NCBI GenBank assembly: GCA_021786815.1
Contig: JAJYMR010000074.1
Span: 1 to 14,170 of the forward strand
Reading direction: 5' to 3'
Source: Deltaproteobacteria bacterium
GTDB lineage: Bacteria > Desulfobacterota > Binatia > Binatales > Binataceae
Length of the DNA stretch: 14,170 nt
Positions 1-7,887 of the stretch are shown here, piece by piece; the stretch's first letter is position 1; every line of letters begins with the position of its first letter. The notes beneath the pieces were generated by a model. That model was not told the DNA's origin, searched no databases, and worked only from the letters and a program-made list of their open reading frames with translations. The translations under genes and the position numbers were made by a program.

Positions 1-359
1 TCGTCGGCTTTCTGACCGACCGCGACATCTGTATGGCGGCGTACACGCAGGGCAGGCCACTGTCGGAGATCCCGGTTGCGATTGCGATGGCGCGCAAGGT
101 GATCTGTTGCAGGGTCGGCGACGACTTGAAGCAGGTGGAGCTGCTGATGCGGGGGAACAGGGTGCGCCGGCTTCCGGTGACGGACACGTATGGCAGGCTT
201 CAGGGCATCGTCTCGATAAACGACCTTGCAAGGGAGGCCGAGCGCGAGCGACTGGAATCGAACAAGGAGACGATGAGCATCGCGGTCGCGGAGACGTTGG
301 CGGAAATCTGCCGGCCGCGCGCGGCTCGGGAAATTTCCGAGGCGCCCAAGGCCGTCTGA
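1..359 (+). CDS. CBS-domain protein, C-terminal part (5' end outside window)
   Basis: The reading frame is open from base 3 and ends at TGA 357-359; the start lies upstream of the window. The first visible residues, VGFLTDRDICMAA, form the typical end of one CBS motif (G-[IVF]-[VL]-T-D-R-D). After about 30 residues a second CBS motif follows, with RVRRLPVTD and then GRLQGIVSINDLAR. The protein is therefore a tandem CBS (Bateman) module of the stand-alone kind that usually binds adenine nucleotides. The tail after the second CBS is a charged helix followed by about 40 residues with no recognised domain. No partner enzyme domain is visible here, although one could lie upstream. Family assignment is firm; the ligand and regulated target are unknown. 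Confidence 0.85.
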   Translation, partial: VGFLTDRDICMAAYTQGRPLSEIPVAIAMARKVICCRVGDDLKQVELLMRGNRVRRLPVTDTYGRLQGIVSINDLAREAERERLESNKETMSIAVAETLAEICRPRAAREISEAPKAV

Positions 360-1393
360 GACGGATATTGCCGGCCCGAATTTTCCTGTCTCGGCCGCAA
401 GGACGCAACGGACGCGCGCGGGACGGCTCTAAAGCGCAACGCGGCACGCAGCGCATGCGGGATGAAAGGCCTGCGGGGTTATCTGCCGCTGGCGGGCGCT
501 TGCAAAGACGGGTGGCGGGCAAGCGCGGCGGCTGAAGGGTGTACTCTCGCCTGCGTTGTCACGCTCAAAAACATTCAGGCGCAAGGCTCGCCGAGCCTGG
601 TCAGGTTCGCATTCAAAAGTCATCGGGGGATGCGCGCAGCGTCCAAAACATGCGAATGAAGTCACATGCGCTTATTTTTTAGCCCAGCAAGTCGCTGAAT
701 TAGTAATGGCTTGACTCTGGGCGACCAAGTTTTTAGGCTGGTTCGCCTGATGGACGACCCCTGCTGCGCCGTCAATTATGGGCGCTCAGGCGATGCAGGG
801 AGAGCCGACACGAACGGGGGCGGCTTGATTGCGTTATCCTGGCCGTGTTGGGTGACGGTCCGATTCGCCGCGGACATCAGCCAAGTGCTCGCCAGCGGTG
901 TGATGGGCCTCGGAATGGGCGCCAACCTGTGGGGCCGGGGTGTGAAGAAGCAGCGATTGATCGTTTGTCTGGCGACGCTCTGGACGGTCGGCATCCCTCG
1001 ATGGTTCGCCAAGTCTTTCGCGTGCATGGCGGGCGCTGCACGCGGAACCTCCCACGCTCTGATTGCGTTCCTCGATTTCCTACGGACACTAGCGCCGGTG
1101 GCGCGGGTCGAGTGTGGCTATTGTCCGGAAGCCGCAGCGGCCGCTGCCGCAGGCCTGAGGCGGGCGATGCTGACGATGGCGCAGGCGACGGAATCCGGGA
1201 ATTTTCAACTATTCTTTGTCACTGCGGGATCGGTTCACTCCCCGTCCAGATGGCGGCACGCGGCGCGGGGTCTGCTGGGAGTGGCGCGGGAGACGTCCGG
1301 GGATGGAAAACGGACGGTTTGCCGGGGTGATGCGCTGGCGGCTTGCGCCAATCAGGCGTGAGCGTGCGAACTTTGATTCGCGGGCGGGGTCGG
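360..1393. other. About 1 kb without a convincing gene
   Basis: No recognisable protein or RNA was found here. The longest plus-strand reading frame (711-1361, possible starts TTG 711 or ATG 750) encodes 216 residues with one hydrophobic patch. It matches no family I know, has no good ribosome binding site, and a second frame stays open over 845-1330, as expected by chance in GC-rich DNA. A short AT-richer part lies around 660-740 and contains the possible promoter listed separately. An imperfect small palindrome (CCGTC-TGA-GACGG, 352-364) straddles the stop codon of the CBS gene but has no T-run. Confidence 0.5.
711..739 (+). promoter_or_regulatory. Possible sigma70-like promoter upstream of the Wzi-like gene
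   Basis: TTGACT (711-716) is followed after 17 bases by TAGGCT (734-739), within a locally AT-richer patch. The -35 box fits the consensus at five of six bases; the -10 box fits at only three. If used, transcription would start near 746 and leave a leader of about 650 bases before the Wzi-like gene, which is long. It may instead serve an unrecognised transcript. Confidence 0.25.
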
Positions 1394-3121
1394 ATGGTTG
1401 AAGGAAAGACGAAAGCTGGGGTGGCGTGGCGAACGATTGGGGGAGCATTGTTTGCTCTGGCGCTTGCCAGCGTCACGTTGGTCCGAGCGACGCATGCTTC
1501 AACCTACGTAGTATTTATTCCGCTCGACAGTCCGATTTATAACGAGCTATCCACTCTGGATGCCCTTGGGTACCTCGACACATATCTCGATGAGATAAAA
1601 CCTATAAGTCGGGTCGAAGCGGCCCGGCTGACTCTGGAAGCGCAGGCGAACCTGAGCGAAACCTCGCATCCGGATCGTATCGCCGTACAGCTTGTGCGCG
1701 CATTGAAAAGCCAGTTGCACGACGAAGTCGGATGGCTCAAGTCGGGCACCGAGGACGATCTGCCCACGATGTTCCATCCTATACGTCGGGTGGAAGCGCA
1801 ATACGTTTTCTCCAGCGGCCAGCAACGTGAGTGGGTCAGCGCCTCGGGGGAGAACTTCCCGCCACGCGCCGGATACGGCGGGATTGACGCTCACGAGGGA
1901 ACGCCACTGTTGCCGAATAACGACGGTCTTCCGACGGCGGCGGGCAGCAACGAGATTCTCAGGCTGTCGGGATGGGCCGGGTTCGGCGGGTTTCTGACGG
2001 GCTATACCGAAGGGGCCATCGCAGGGCCTCTCACTCGCAGCATACCGGGCGTTGGCCGTGGTCAGTTGCTCGGGAGCGAGGCCGTGGTGAGCCTTGGCAA
2101 TTTTGCGATCTCCTTCGGCCAGGAAGAGATGTGGTGGGGGACGGGGCATTTCGGAGCACTGGCGCAGAGCGACAACGGGCCTCCGTTTCCCGCCGTCCGT
2201 TTCCAGAACATTCATCCCGGCTATCTGCCGTGGTTTCTGCGCTACCTCGGGCCGTTTCGGTTCCAGACATTTTTTGGGCAGTTGGACGCCGGTCGCTATT
2301 TCGCGAATCCGTGGATCGACGGGCAGATTTTCAGTTTCAAGCCGCTTCCTGATTTTGAATTCGGCCTCACGCATACGATTGATTTCGGCGGCGCGCACAA
2401 CAACTTTTACAGCTTTGCCGGTTTCCTGGGGCGGGCGACCGGGTTCCACACGGGTAGCGTTTCGGTCGGCAACACCAACTCCCGCGGCGGTATCTACTTG
2501 AAGTTTCGATTCCCACGCTTCAGAAACCTGATCGTCTATCAAGAGATACTTGGCGAGGATAATCTCACCAAGGAAGCCGCGCCGATAGGGCGGTTCCTGC
2601 CGTTTCTTGCGGTTTCCTACCAGGGTGGGTTCTATCTGCCCCGGCTAACTGCGGATGGATTGACCGATCTGCGATTTGAATACGCAATTCTCGAGCCCAA
2701 CTACTCAACTCATAGTGATTCGTTGTATTGGGTTTACGACGGGTACCTTATGGGCGATGCTATGGGTCCGAATGCCAGTGAAGTTGATGTCGAGATCGGC
2801 CGTTGGACACACCGCTTGAACAAGGTTACCGGAGACGTTTTTTACACTGAGCAAGCGCCAAATGTGCCATTCGGCCTCTTGTCCTATGTTTATCCCTACC
2901 CGCTCACTAAAGAGCGCAGCGTGGGCGCATCTATCGGGTTCCTGCACGTTCCGGAGTCTATCTCGACAGCGCTGGGGCCTGGGCTTGCCTCGGTCAGCGG
3001 CCGGGTAGCGGCGGAGTACGTGACGCACCTCAACTATGCGCCGAACGGCCAATCCGTGAGGCTGATGGTGCTGCTTTCGACCGCCTTCGATCCCGGATTC
3101 GGCAGTTACATCTGGAAATGA
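1394..3121 (+). CDS. Wzi-like capsule assembly outer-membrane beta-barrel protein
   Basis: This is a Caps_assemb_Wzi-type protein of about 575 residues. Wzi proteins are outer-membrane beta-barrels that help attach or organise surface polysaccharide. The ATG at 1394 is preferred because it places a signal peptide at the N-terminus (KTKAG, then a hydrophobic stretch ALFALALASVTLV, with probable cleavage after ATHA). The frame is open upstream to a possible start at 1343. The mature N-terminus has a short helical repeat-like segment (PLDSPIYNELSTLDALGYL, then ISRVEAARL), as I recall from Wzi-like proteins of Geobacter-type bacteria. The barrel region shows the family pattern GQEEMWWGTGHFGALAQSDN followed by P-FP-VRFQNI and LP-FLRYLGPFRFQ. 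The chain ends in YIWK, an aromatic C-terminus as in many barrels. Two SGNH hydrolase genes follow on the same strand, 250 bases downstream, consistent with a surface-glycan function. The exact glycan is unknown. Confidence 0.8.
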   Translation: MVEGKTKAGVAWRTIGGALFALALASVTLVRATHASTYVVFIPLDSPIYNELSTLDALGYLDTYLDEIKPISRVEAARLTLEAQANLSETSHPDRIAVQLVRALKSQLHDEVGWLKSGTEDDLPTMFHPIRRVEAQYVFSSGQQREWVSASGENFPPRAGYGGIDAHEGTPLLPNNDGLPTAAGSNEILRLSGWAGFGGFLTGYTEGAIAGPLTRSIPGVGRGQLLGSEAVVSLGNFAISFGQEEMWWGTGHFGALAQSDNGPPFPAVRFQNIHPGYLPWFLRYLGPFRFQTFFGQLDAGRYFANPWIDGQIFSFKPLPDFEFGLTHTIDFGGAHNNFYSFAGFLGRATGFHTGSVSVGNTNSRGGIYLKFRFPRFRNLIVYQEILGEDNLTKEAAPIGRFLPFLAVSYQGGFYLPRLTADGLTDLRFEYAILEPNYSTHSDSLYWVYDGYLMGDAMGPNASEVDVEIGRWTHRLNKVTGDVFYTEQAPNVPFGLLSYVYPYPLTKERSVGASIGFLHVPESISTALGPGLASVSGRVAAEYVTHLNYAPNGQSVRLMVLLSTAFDPGFGSYIWK

Positions 3122-3355
3122 TGCGCGGGCGATGCGGACGAAGCGCGCAATCCGTGCCGTGATCGTGCGCCAAATACGGCCGGGAGCAGGAGGCAAACAG
3201 ATATTCTTCAGGTGTTCCGCCGTGCCTTCAGGAATATGAGACGTGGGCCTTTTGCTCTTGAGTGTGCGGATGTGATTCGCGAGATCGCACGATGTTTTCG
3301 TGCGGAGAGGTGAAAAAGCGGCTTTCGACCGGAGAACTAATTACGTTTCGTAACC

Positions 3356-3364
3356 GGAAGGAGG
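3356..3364 (+). promoter_or_regulatory. Strong Shine-Dalgarno deciding the GTG start at 3372
   Basis: GGAAGGAGG ends seven bases before GTG 3372. This is the best ribosome binding site in the surface-glycan block and fixes the non-ATG start of the first SGNH gene. It also argues that the gene was translated in the recent past despite the frameshift downstream. Confidence 0.7.
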
Positions 3365-3371
3365 TTCCCGC

Positions 3372-3947
3372 GTGCACGCAGGACCGGACAGCGCGGAAGG
3401 GGCCCGGAATGCGATCGAGTGGATATGGGACTGGATCGTGTTTTTGTGGCTGCAGGTCGGCATCCTCCTGTTATTCGTAGCCATTTTCGATTGCGCGGCC
3501 AGAATCTACCTCTATGCTACGCGGCGGTCCGATATCGACCCGCGGGCATTTGCCGACGCATACGCTGGCGCTTCGTGGACACCTGAATATTTTGCCGAGG
3601 ACGCGAGATCCTCAGCGCGGTGGTGCCCTTATAGCTACTGGGTCGGCAAGCGCTTTCACAGCCGGTATCTCAATATAAACAGTCAGGGTCTGCGCAGGAC
3701 GTGGCGCGGCCCCCGGACGCTTCGTGACGACACAGGAAAGGCGATCCGCATTTACACGTTCGGCGGTTCAACGATGTGGGGAGAAGGCGCGCGGGATGAC
3801 TATACGATCGCGTCGTGGTTGCAGAGGATGCTGGACGAGACGCCATATCGGGTCAAGGTAACGAATTACGCAGAAGACGGGTACGTGAGTACGCAGGAGG
3901 CGTTGTTCCTCGCCAAGCAGCTACGGTCGGCAACGTGCCCGATATAG
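3372..3947 (+). CDS. Membrane-anchored SGNH/GDSL hydrolase-like protein, N-terminal part before a frameshift
   Basis: This is the N-terminal half of an SGNH-superfamily enzyme (esterase or acyl-transfer family, often acting on glycan acyl groups). It starts at GTG 3372 behind a strong Shine-Dalgarno. One transmembrane segment lies at about residues 18-45 (hydrophobic core IVFLWLQVGILLLFVAIF) with no signal cleavage site, so the catalytic part is probably periplasmic and membrane-tethered. Block I with the likely nucleophile Ser133 is in FGGSTMWGEG; block II Gly is in NYAEDGYVSTQE (about 165-176). The frame then reads LRSATCPI and stops at 3945-3947, before blocks III and V. The intact paralogue at 5336-6640 aligns directly (NYGQPGYSSTQE, then QLKRGNIPDLV), which shows that reading should continue in the next frame. 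A one-base deletion near 3923-3930 explains the break: there are 5 bases between the CTA and GGC codons where the paralogue implies 6. No slippery heptamer is present. Confidence 0.75.
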   Translation: MHAGPDSAEGARNAIEWIWDWIVFLWLQVGILLLFVAIFDCAARIYLYATRRSDIDPRAFADAYAGASWTPEYFAEDARSSARWCPYSYWVGKRFHSRYLNINSQGLRRTWRGPRTLRDDTGKAIRIYTFGGSTMWGEGARDDYTIASWLQRMLDETPYRVKVTNYAEDGYVSTQEALFLAKQLRSATCPI

Positions 3948-4696
3948 TGGTCTTCTACGATGGATACAACGATACTGCTTCCGCATTTTTCAATGGAAGC
4001 GCCGGTGTGACCTTCGATGAGCCCCGCCGTGCCGGGGAGTTCAACTTGTTGAATCCCCACGCTCCAGGCAGACGCACGGCATTGTACAAGGATGGGCTCC
4101 TTGAGTTCACTTTATACAGCGGGCTTGGCCAGGTCGCCAAAGAGGCGGTTGCCGGGATAGCGCCCTCAACGTACAGCGACATCAGGGGAGAGTTGGTGCG
4201 GAGCGATATGGCGAAGGCGGCGACTATAGGACCAGCGGCCGAGAGGAAGTTGGAGCGGCAGGTAGCGGATCTGTACCTGGCAAACGTGGGCTTCGTGCGC
4301 GACGCTGGACAAAGGCTAGGATTCAAGAGCCTCTTTTTCTGGCAACCCGCATTGGTGATCAAGCCGAGGCGCTCACCATACGAGGCCGAACAGGAGCGGG
4401 CGGCATATCCGGGTTGGAAAGATTTCTTCCTGGGCGTGTACGGGCTAATGGGAAAAGAGGCGGCGGAGAATCGGGTCAATGATATCAGCCACGTTTTCGA
4501 GAACCATCCGGAGCCGTTTTTCATCGACGACGTCCATATCAGCGAGAGCGGCAATCGAATTGTGGCGCAAGCGATGATGCCGGAGATCATGGCCGCAATC
4601 GGATCGCTCAAGAATTCTCGAACGCCGCGGATTGAGGGCTCCTCTGAGAGCGAAAGTGTACGCATAAAGCCGCGTTTCGACATTGTGAATCGCTAG
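3929..4696 (+). CDS. SGNH/GDSL hydrolase-like protein, C-terminal part after the frameshift
   Basis: This is the continuation of the gene starting at 3372, one frame over. Homology to the second SGNH protein resumes at GNVPDIVVFYDGYNDT, which carries block III (Gly and Asn of the oxyanion hole). It continues through GEFNLLNPHAPGRR-ALY and LGFKSLFFWQP, and ends with block V FIDDVHISESGN, giving the Asp and His of the catalytic triad. All four SGNH blocks therefore exist in the locus, divided between two frames. No good ribosome binding site or start was seen for independent translation, although the frame is open back to GTG 3815. Joined, the two parts would give about 440 residues, close to the 434 of the paralogue. 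The locus is either a recent pseudogene or an intact gene with a base missing in the assembly. The last 30 residues after the domain (rich in Ser, Glu and Arg) have no counterpart in the paralogue. Confidence 0.7.
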   Translation, partial: GNVPDIVVFYDGYNDTASAFFNGSAGVTFDEPRRAGEFNLLNPHAPGRRTALYKDGLLEFTLYSGLGQVAKEAVAGIAPSTYSDIRGELVRSDMAKAATIGPAAERKLERQVADLYLANVGFVRDAGQRLGFKSLFFWQPALVIKPRRSPYEAEQERAAYPGWKDFFLGVYGLMGKEAAENRVNDISHVFENHPEPFFIDDVHISESGNRIVAQAMMPEIMAAIGSLKNSRTPRIEGSSESESVRIKPRFDIVNR

Positions 4697-5335
4697 CAGA
4701 CCTGCTCGAGTGGTGGATGCCGTTTCCGCGGCGGCAATCGGATTTGCGCAGGATATGGCTGGCAGCAGATTGGTACGGCACGCCCGGACTGCGCGGTTGC
4801 CAACTTATCCCTAATTATTTCTAGTGCACTCTTGAGCATCGAAATCTTCGGAGCTATGGTGAGGTTTCCGGACGCCGCGAATCCCGAGCCAGGCAACGAT
4901 GGCCAAGTGGCTTGCGGCGTCTGATGAGGCTTTTCGATGCGCTCAACCAGGGGATGAGAAATTTTGCCTTTGCTTGCCGCTTTCGATCAAACCCCGCACT
5001 CGCCTCTGCAACGTTCGGCTGAGACGGCGGACAGGCCGCCGTGATCTTTGGGCGCAGCGCGGATGGCGTCCGACCAGCGAAAGATGCCGTGACAATGCCG
5101 GAGAAGTTCCGCATTCTTCTATGATCCCATCTGCGCGTTTTCCCGCCGTGCCTAACTCATAGGCAGAGCCAGGGAAGTACATTCCGACTCTGTCGTAAAC
5201 TGGTCATTCCCGTGGGTCACGCGGAATTGCAAGGTTTGCCACCCTGACTGACCGCGCGGCGTAGGACTGGCAGTGGCTTGCTCCCCGTTTTGCTTCGACC
5301 AGAGCAGCGGGGCGAGACTTTGAAGGAAAGTGCTG
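4697..5335. other. 640 bases without a recognisable gene between the SGNH paralogues
   Basis: Frames of 65-87 residues occur on both strands (for example plus 4899-5162 and minus 4943-5182). They overlap one another, are rich in Arg, Pro, Ser and Cys as random GC-rich translations are, and resemble no family known to me. No tRNA, insertion-sequence end or clear terminator hairpin was seen. An AT-richer patch lies at about 4800-4850. The spacing means the second SGNH gene may have its own promoter, but no convincing -35/-10 pair was found. Confidence 0.45.
5322..5327 (+). promoter_or_regulatory. Shine-Dalgarno deciding the ATG start at 5336
   Basis: GAAGGA lies eight bases before ATG 5336. 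The in-frame GTG at 5330 would leave only two bases, so the ATG is the better start. Confidence 0.6.
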
Positions 5336-6640
5336 ATGTTCAGTATTCGAGGCCTATGGAATCACATCGTCACAGCATGGCAGATGGTCGGCATGATGGT
5401 CATAATCCTCGTTGTGCTCGATCTGATCGCCGCACCGTTCGTTTACTTTCACGAAAAACGGCAGAAGGAGAGGCAGCAGGCAGTTCGAGCCGCGCAGTAT
5501 GATGGCGCTAAATGGGCACTTGGAATGTTCCGCGAGCAAGATGCCCTGCTGAAGAGTGGCCGGTTGGACGTATGGCATGCCTATGACTATTGGACTGCCG
5601 TTCCGTATAAGGGGAAATATTTCAATATAGATAGTGACGGCCTGAGACGGACTTTCAATCAGACGGCCAGGGCCGCCGCACCGGCGGAAAGGCCGTTCCG
5701 GATCTTCGTGTTCGGAGGTTCGACGCTATTCGGCCTCGGTGCACGAGATGACTACACAATTCCGTCTTTTCTTGCAAAAGATCTGTCGAAAGACGGCATT
5801 CACAACGTCGAAGTCTTCAATTACGGTCAGCCAGGATATTCAAGTACGCAGGAAGTCATCAGTCTCCTTCTGCAGCTCAAACGGGGGAATATACCGGACC
5901 TGGTAATCTTCTGTGACGGAGTCAACGATACAGTCGCCGCGTACCAGGACGGCGCGGCAGGGCTGACGTTGCAGGAGTACAATCGGGCCCGCGAGTTCAA
6001 CATCCTGAACCCGCAGTTACCGGCGAAACGAGTGGCCCTGTACACAGCCGCGCTCTTAACCTTTGTCAACGCAAATGCCCTCGGAAAGCTCATGCGCGCG
6101 GCGATGCTCGATCTGGCGCGCCCGCTGTATGAGCGCATTCACGGTTGGTTGCCGTATAACCGCTCGAAGTCGGAGGGCGGGATGAAGCCGTACTGGGCGA
6201 TAGTCGCGTCGCGCGAGATCGCAAACGGCCTCCCGCGCCAGGTCGTCGAAACGTACGCTAAGAATATGCGGCTGGTTGAGCAGGCCGGGAAAGACGCCGG
6301 CTTCAAGTCCGTGTTCTACTGGCAGCCGGTAATATATTCGAAGAGCCCATTATCGGACTTCGAAAAGGAGACGGTGCTCGACAGCGAACTGACGTATGCG
6401 GGACTCGACAGGCTGATGGCGGCGACATACGCGGACGTGCGGCAGGCGGCAATGGCTGACGGTGCCGGGATCGATCTGCACGACATCAGTGATGTCTTAA
6501 ACGACGAAAAGTCCTGTTTCTGGGATCCGTGGCATATCACGGAAACATGTGACGCAGTTGTCGCTGCGCGAATCGAAAAGAACGTGCTGCCGATCGTGGC
6601 CCCGGAGGAGAAAAGCGGCCATATCCAACGCTTGCGTTGA
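5336..6640 (+). CDS. Membrane-anchored SGNH/GDSL hydrolase-like protein (intact paralogue)
   Basis: The protein has 434 residues and belongs to the SGNH-hydrolase superfamily. It has one N-terminal transmembrane anchor (about 13-37, core GMMVIILVVLDLIAAPFVY) followed by a basic, helical juxtamembrane stretch (HEKRQKERQQ). The catalytic domain starts near residue 120. Visible blocks are: I, FGGSTLFG with nucleophile Ser129; II, NYGQPGYSSTQE with Gly167; III, CDGVNDT with Asn197; V, WDPWHIT with Asp397 and His400. The triad is therefore complete. Family members hydrolyse or transfer acyl groups on lipids or polysaccharides. Being membrane-tethered next to a Wzi-like barrel and a second SGNH gene, this one plausibly edits O-acyl groups of an exported glycan; that is inference. 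Similarity to the frameshifted neighbour is continuous from the anchor to block V, so the pair arose by duplication. An AlgX/AlgJ-type acetyltransferase role is a possible alternative, but no carbohydrate-binding domain is seen. Confidence 0.75.
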   Translation: MFSIRGLWNHIVTAWQMVGMMVIILVVLDLIAAPFVYFHEKRQKERQQAVRAAQYDGAKWALGMFREQDALLKSGRLDVWHAYDYWTAVPYKGKYFNIDSDGLRRTFNQTARAAAPAERPFRIFVFGGSTLFGLGARDDYTIPSFLAKDLSKDGIHNVEVFNYGQPGYSSTQEVISLLLQLKRGNIPDLVIFCDGVNDTVAAYQDGAAGLTLQEYNRAREFNILNPQLPAKRVALYTAALLTFVNANALGKLMRAAMLDLARPLYERIHGWLPYNRSKSEGGMKPYWAIVASREIANGLPRQVVETYAKNMRLVEQAGKDAGFKSVFYWQPVIYSKSPLSDFEKETVLDSELTYAGLDRLMAATYADVRQAAMADGAGIDLHDISDVLNDEKSCFWDPWHITETCDAVVAARIEKNVLPIVAPEEKSGHIQRLR

Positions 6641-6675
6641 GGTTTGTGTGCGCCCGGCGTTTTGCTGAATGATAC

Positions 6676-6705
6676 GGGCCGAAGGGACTCAGGTTCCTCC
6701 GGCCC
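6676..6705. terminator. Hairpin between convergent genes, possible two-way terminator
   Basis: Two 12-base arms (GGGCCGAAGGGA and TTCCTCCGGCCC) pair with one mismatch and one G-T pair around a six-base loop. The hairpin lies 36 bases after the SGNH stop and 11 bases after the DUF169 stop on the other strand. Neither side has an immediate run of T, so it is not a textbook intrinsic terminator; its placement is the main support. Confidence 0.5.
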
Positions 6706-6716
6706 GCGCGCGTTTC

Positions 6717-7526
6717 TCAGTCCTTGGAGCCGTAACTCACCGCGAGCCCGGCGCTGGCGTCGGACTGGATGCCGTACTGTGGAATCGGATAGCGCAGGCC
6801 GTTGGCCGCAAGCCGCTTCATCCCGTCGATCGTTTTTGGCAGATAACGCGGCGGTATCGCCATCAGGAGTTCCTCGTCCAGAACGCCGCCGTATCGCCGT
6901 TCGGCGTAACACGGGATCGACAGGCTCGGCTCGCCGGTCTTGAGGGCCCGTCCCCACGAATCCGCGCACGCGGACTCGCCGACGACGCCCCACTGGAATT
7001 TCCGATACCCGGCCCATTGAAGGCCGTTGATGAAAATGATCATCTGGCCGGGCGTTGCGTATATAAGGCAGATGTCGGGCGGATTGAGGCGTCCCGAGGC
7101 GAGCGGCGACACCGCCATCGCGGCGTGCTTGCCGTACGGCACGACGTCCATCGCGCGCTGATGCGCGGAGGCGTCCTCGATGGTCTTGTACCATACGCCG
7201 GTCATCCTTTTTCCCGACAGCCATTCTTCATCCTGCGGATGAAGCCCGATGACCGCCCCGCACTGCGCGGTGACGAGGTCGCTTGCGGTGATCCCGATAG
7301 TCCATCCGAGCCGCGCCGCCTGGGCCACGATCTGGTCGGTGGTATGGACCACCCTGGGTCGGCGGATCTTCGGTATCGCCTCCATTTCGGCCACGGTCGG
7401 AAAAAGCTTCATCCCGATTGGCGTGGTCTTGAGCCTGAGCAGGCGGTTAAGGTCGTCGATTATCGCGGGCCAGTCGTAGGAAGTCGGTTCAACAGTGTCC
7501 GCGGCGCGTTTCGTTTCCTCTGCCAT
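6717..7526 (-). CDS. DUF169 domain protein (COG2043, function unknown)
   Basis: The protein has 269 residues and starts at ATG 7526-7524, fixed by GGAGGTG six bases upstream. The longer reading frame (to 7649) would add 41 Arg/Pro-rich residues without support. It is a member of DUF169 (PF02596, old name ArCR), found in archaea and bacteria, often anaerobes, with no established biochemical role. Family traits visible are TTPIGMKL near residues 34-41, the Cys89 region (VTAQCGAVIGL), the PPDICLIYATPGQ segment (Cys153), a Gly/Cys segment GESACADSW (Cys187) and SIPCYAERRYGG (Cys206). The four spaced cysteines could bind a metal or cluster, which is inference. There is no signal peptide or membrane segment, so it is likely cytosolic. 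It stands alone, convergent with the SGNH gene and divergent from the kinase operon. Confidence 0.85.
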   Translation of the reverse strand: MAEETKRAADTVEPTSYDWPAIIDDLNRLLRLKTTPIGMKLFPTVAEMEAIPKIRRPRVVHTTDQIVAQAARLGWTIGITASDLVTAQCGAVIGLHPQDEEWLSGKRMTGVWYKTIEDASAHQRAMDVVPYGKHAAMAVSPLASGRLNPPDICLIYATPGQMIIFINGLQWAGYRKFQWGVVGESACADSWGRALKTGEPSLSIPCYAERRYGGVLDEELLMAIPPRYLPKTIDGMKRLAANGLRYPIPQYGIQSDASAGLAVSYGSKD

Positions 7527-7887
7527 GATATCCACCTCCGGATGCGGTCTGGCGCGGCGGCCAGACTTCCCTCCTCGTAATACAGGAGCCGGCGAGCGAA
7601 AAGCCAACGTCCGAGGGGCGGTGATGTGGCACAGGGGTGACGATCTCATGCCGGAGCATGTGCCAGATTGAGAGCGTCGGGGCGGCGATGGGCCGCCGAG
7701 TGCGCGGGGGCGGCGAAATCGTGATCAACGCCGGCTCCATTCACCCGTAGTGGGTTCTTGTAAGCAGGCAGTTTCCAACCCATTCCACGCCACGCATCCG
7801 TGGCGCGAGGAATTTATCCGGCGTTTCGCCCCTCGTTCCGGGCACGCGACTTGTATCTTGGGCTGGCTCGATTGGAAGCGAGGTTGG
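7527..7887. other. Divergent region between DUF169 and the hybrid kinase
   Basis: This roughly 360-base region separates two divergent genes and should hold promoters for both. I could not find a convincing -35/-10 pair on either strand. The kinase frame is open from GTG 7750, so part of this region may be coding if that start is used; there is no ribosome binding site in front of 7750. Confidence 0.4.
7533..7539 (-). promoter_or_regulatory. Shine-Dalgarno deciding the DUF169 start
   Basis: Read on the minus strand, GGAGGTG lies six bases before ATG 7526-7524. It supports the short form of the DUF169 protein. Confidence 0.65.

Noticed and set aside
711..1361. Plus-strand frame of 216 residues before the Wzi-like gene
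   Set aside because: No ribosome binding site, no family resemblance, and a second frame is open over most of the same stretch.
1547..2542. Long minus-strand open frame of 331 residues opposite the Wzi-like gene
   Set aside because: It is rich in Arg, Glu and Pro with no domain, and lies wholly opposite a gene with clear family motifs; typical antisense shadow in GC-rich DNA.
3923..3930. Programmed -1 ribosomal frameshift in the first SGNH gene
   Set aside because: No slippery heptamer and no clear downstream pseudoknot; the intact paralogue needs no shift.
3955..4683. Minus-strand frame of 242 residues opposite the C-terminal part of the first SGNH gene
   Set aside because: Ser-rich antisense translation without motifs; the plus strand carries SGNH blocks III and V.
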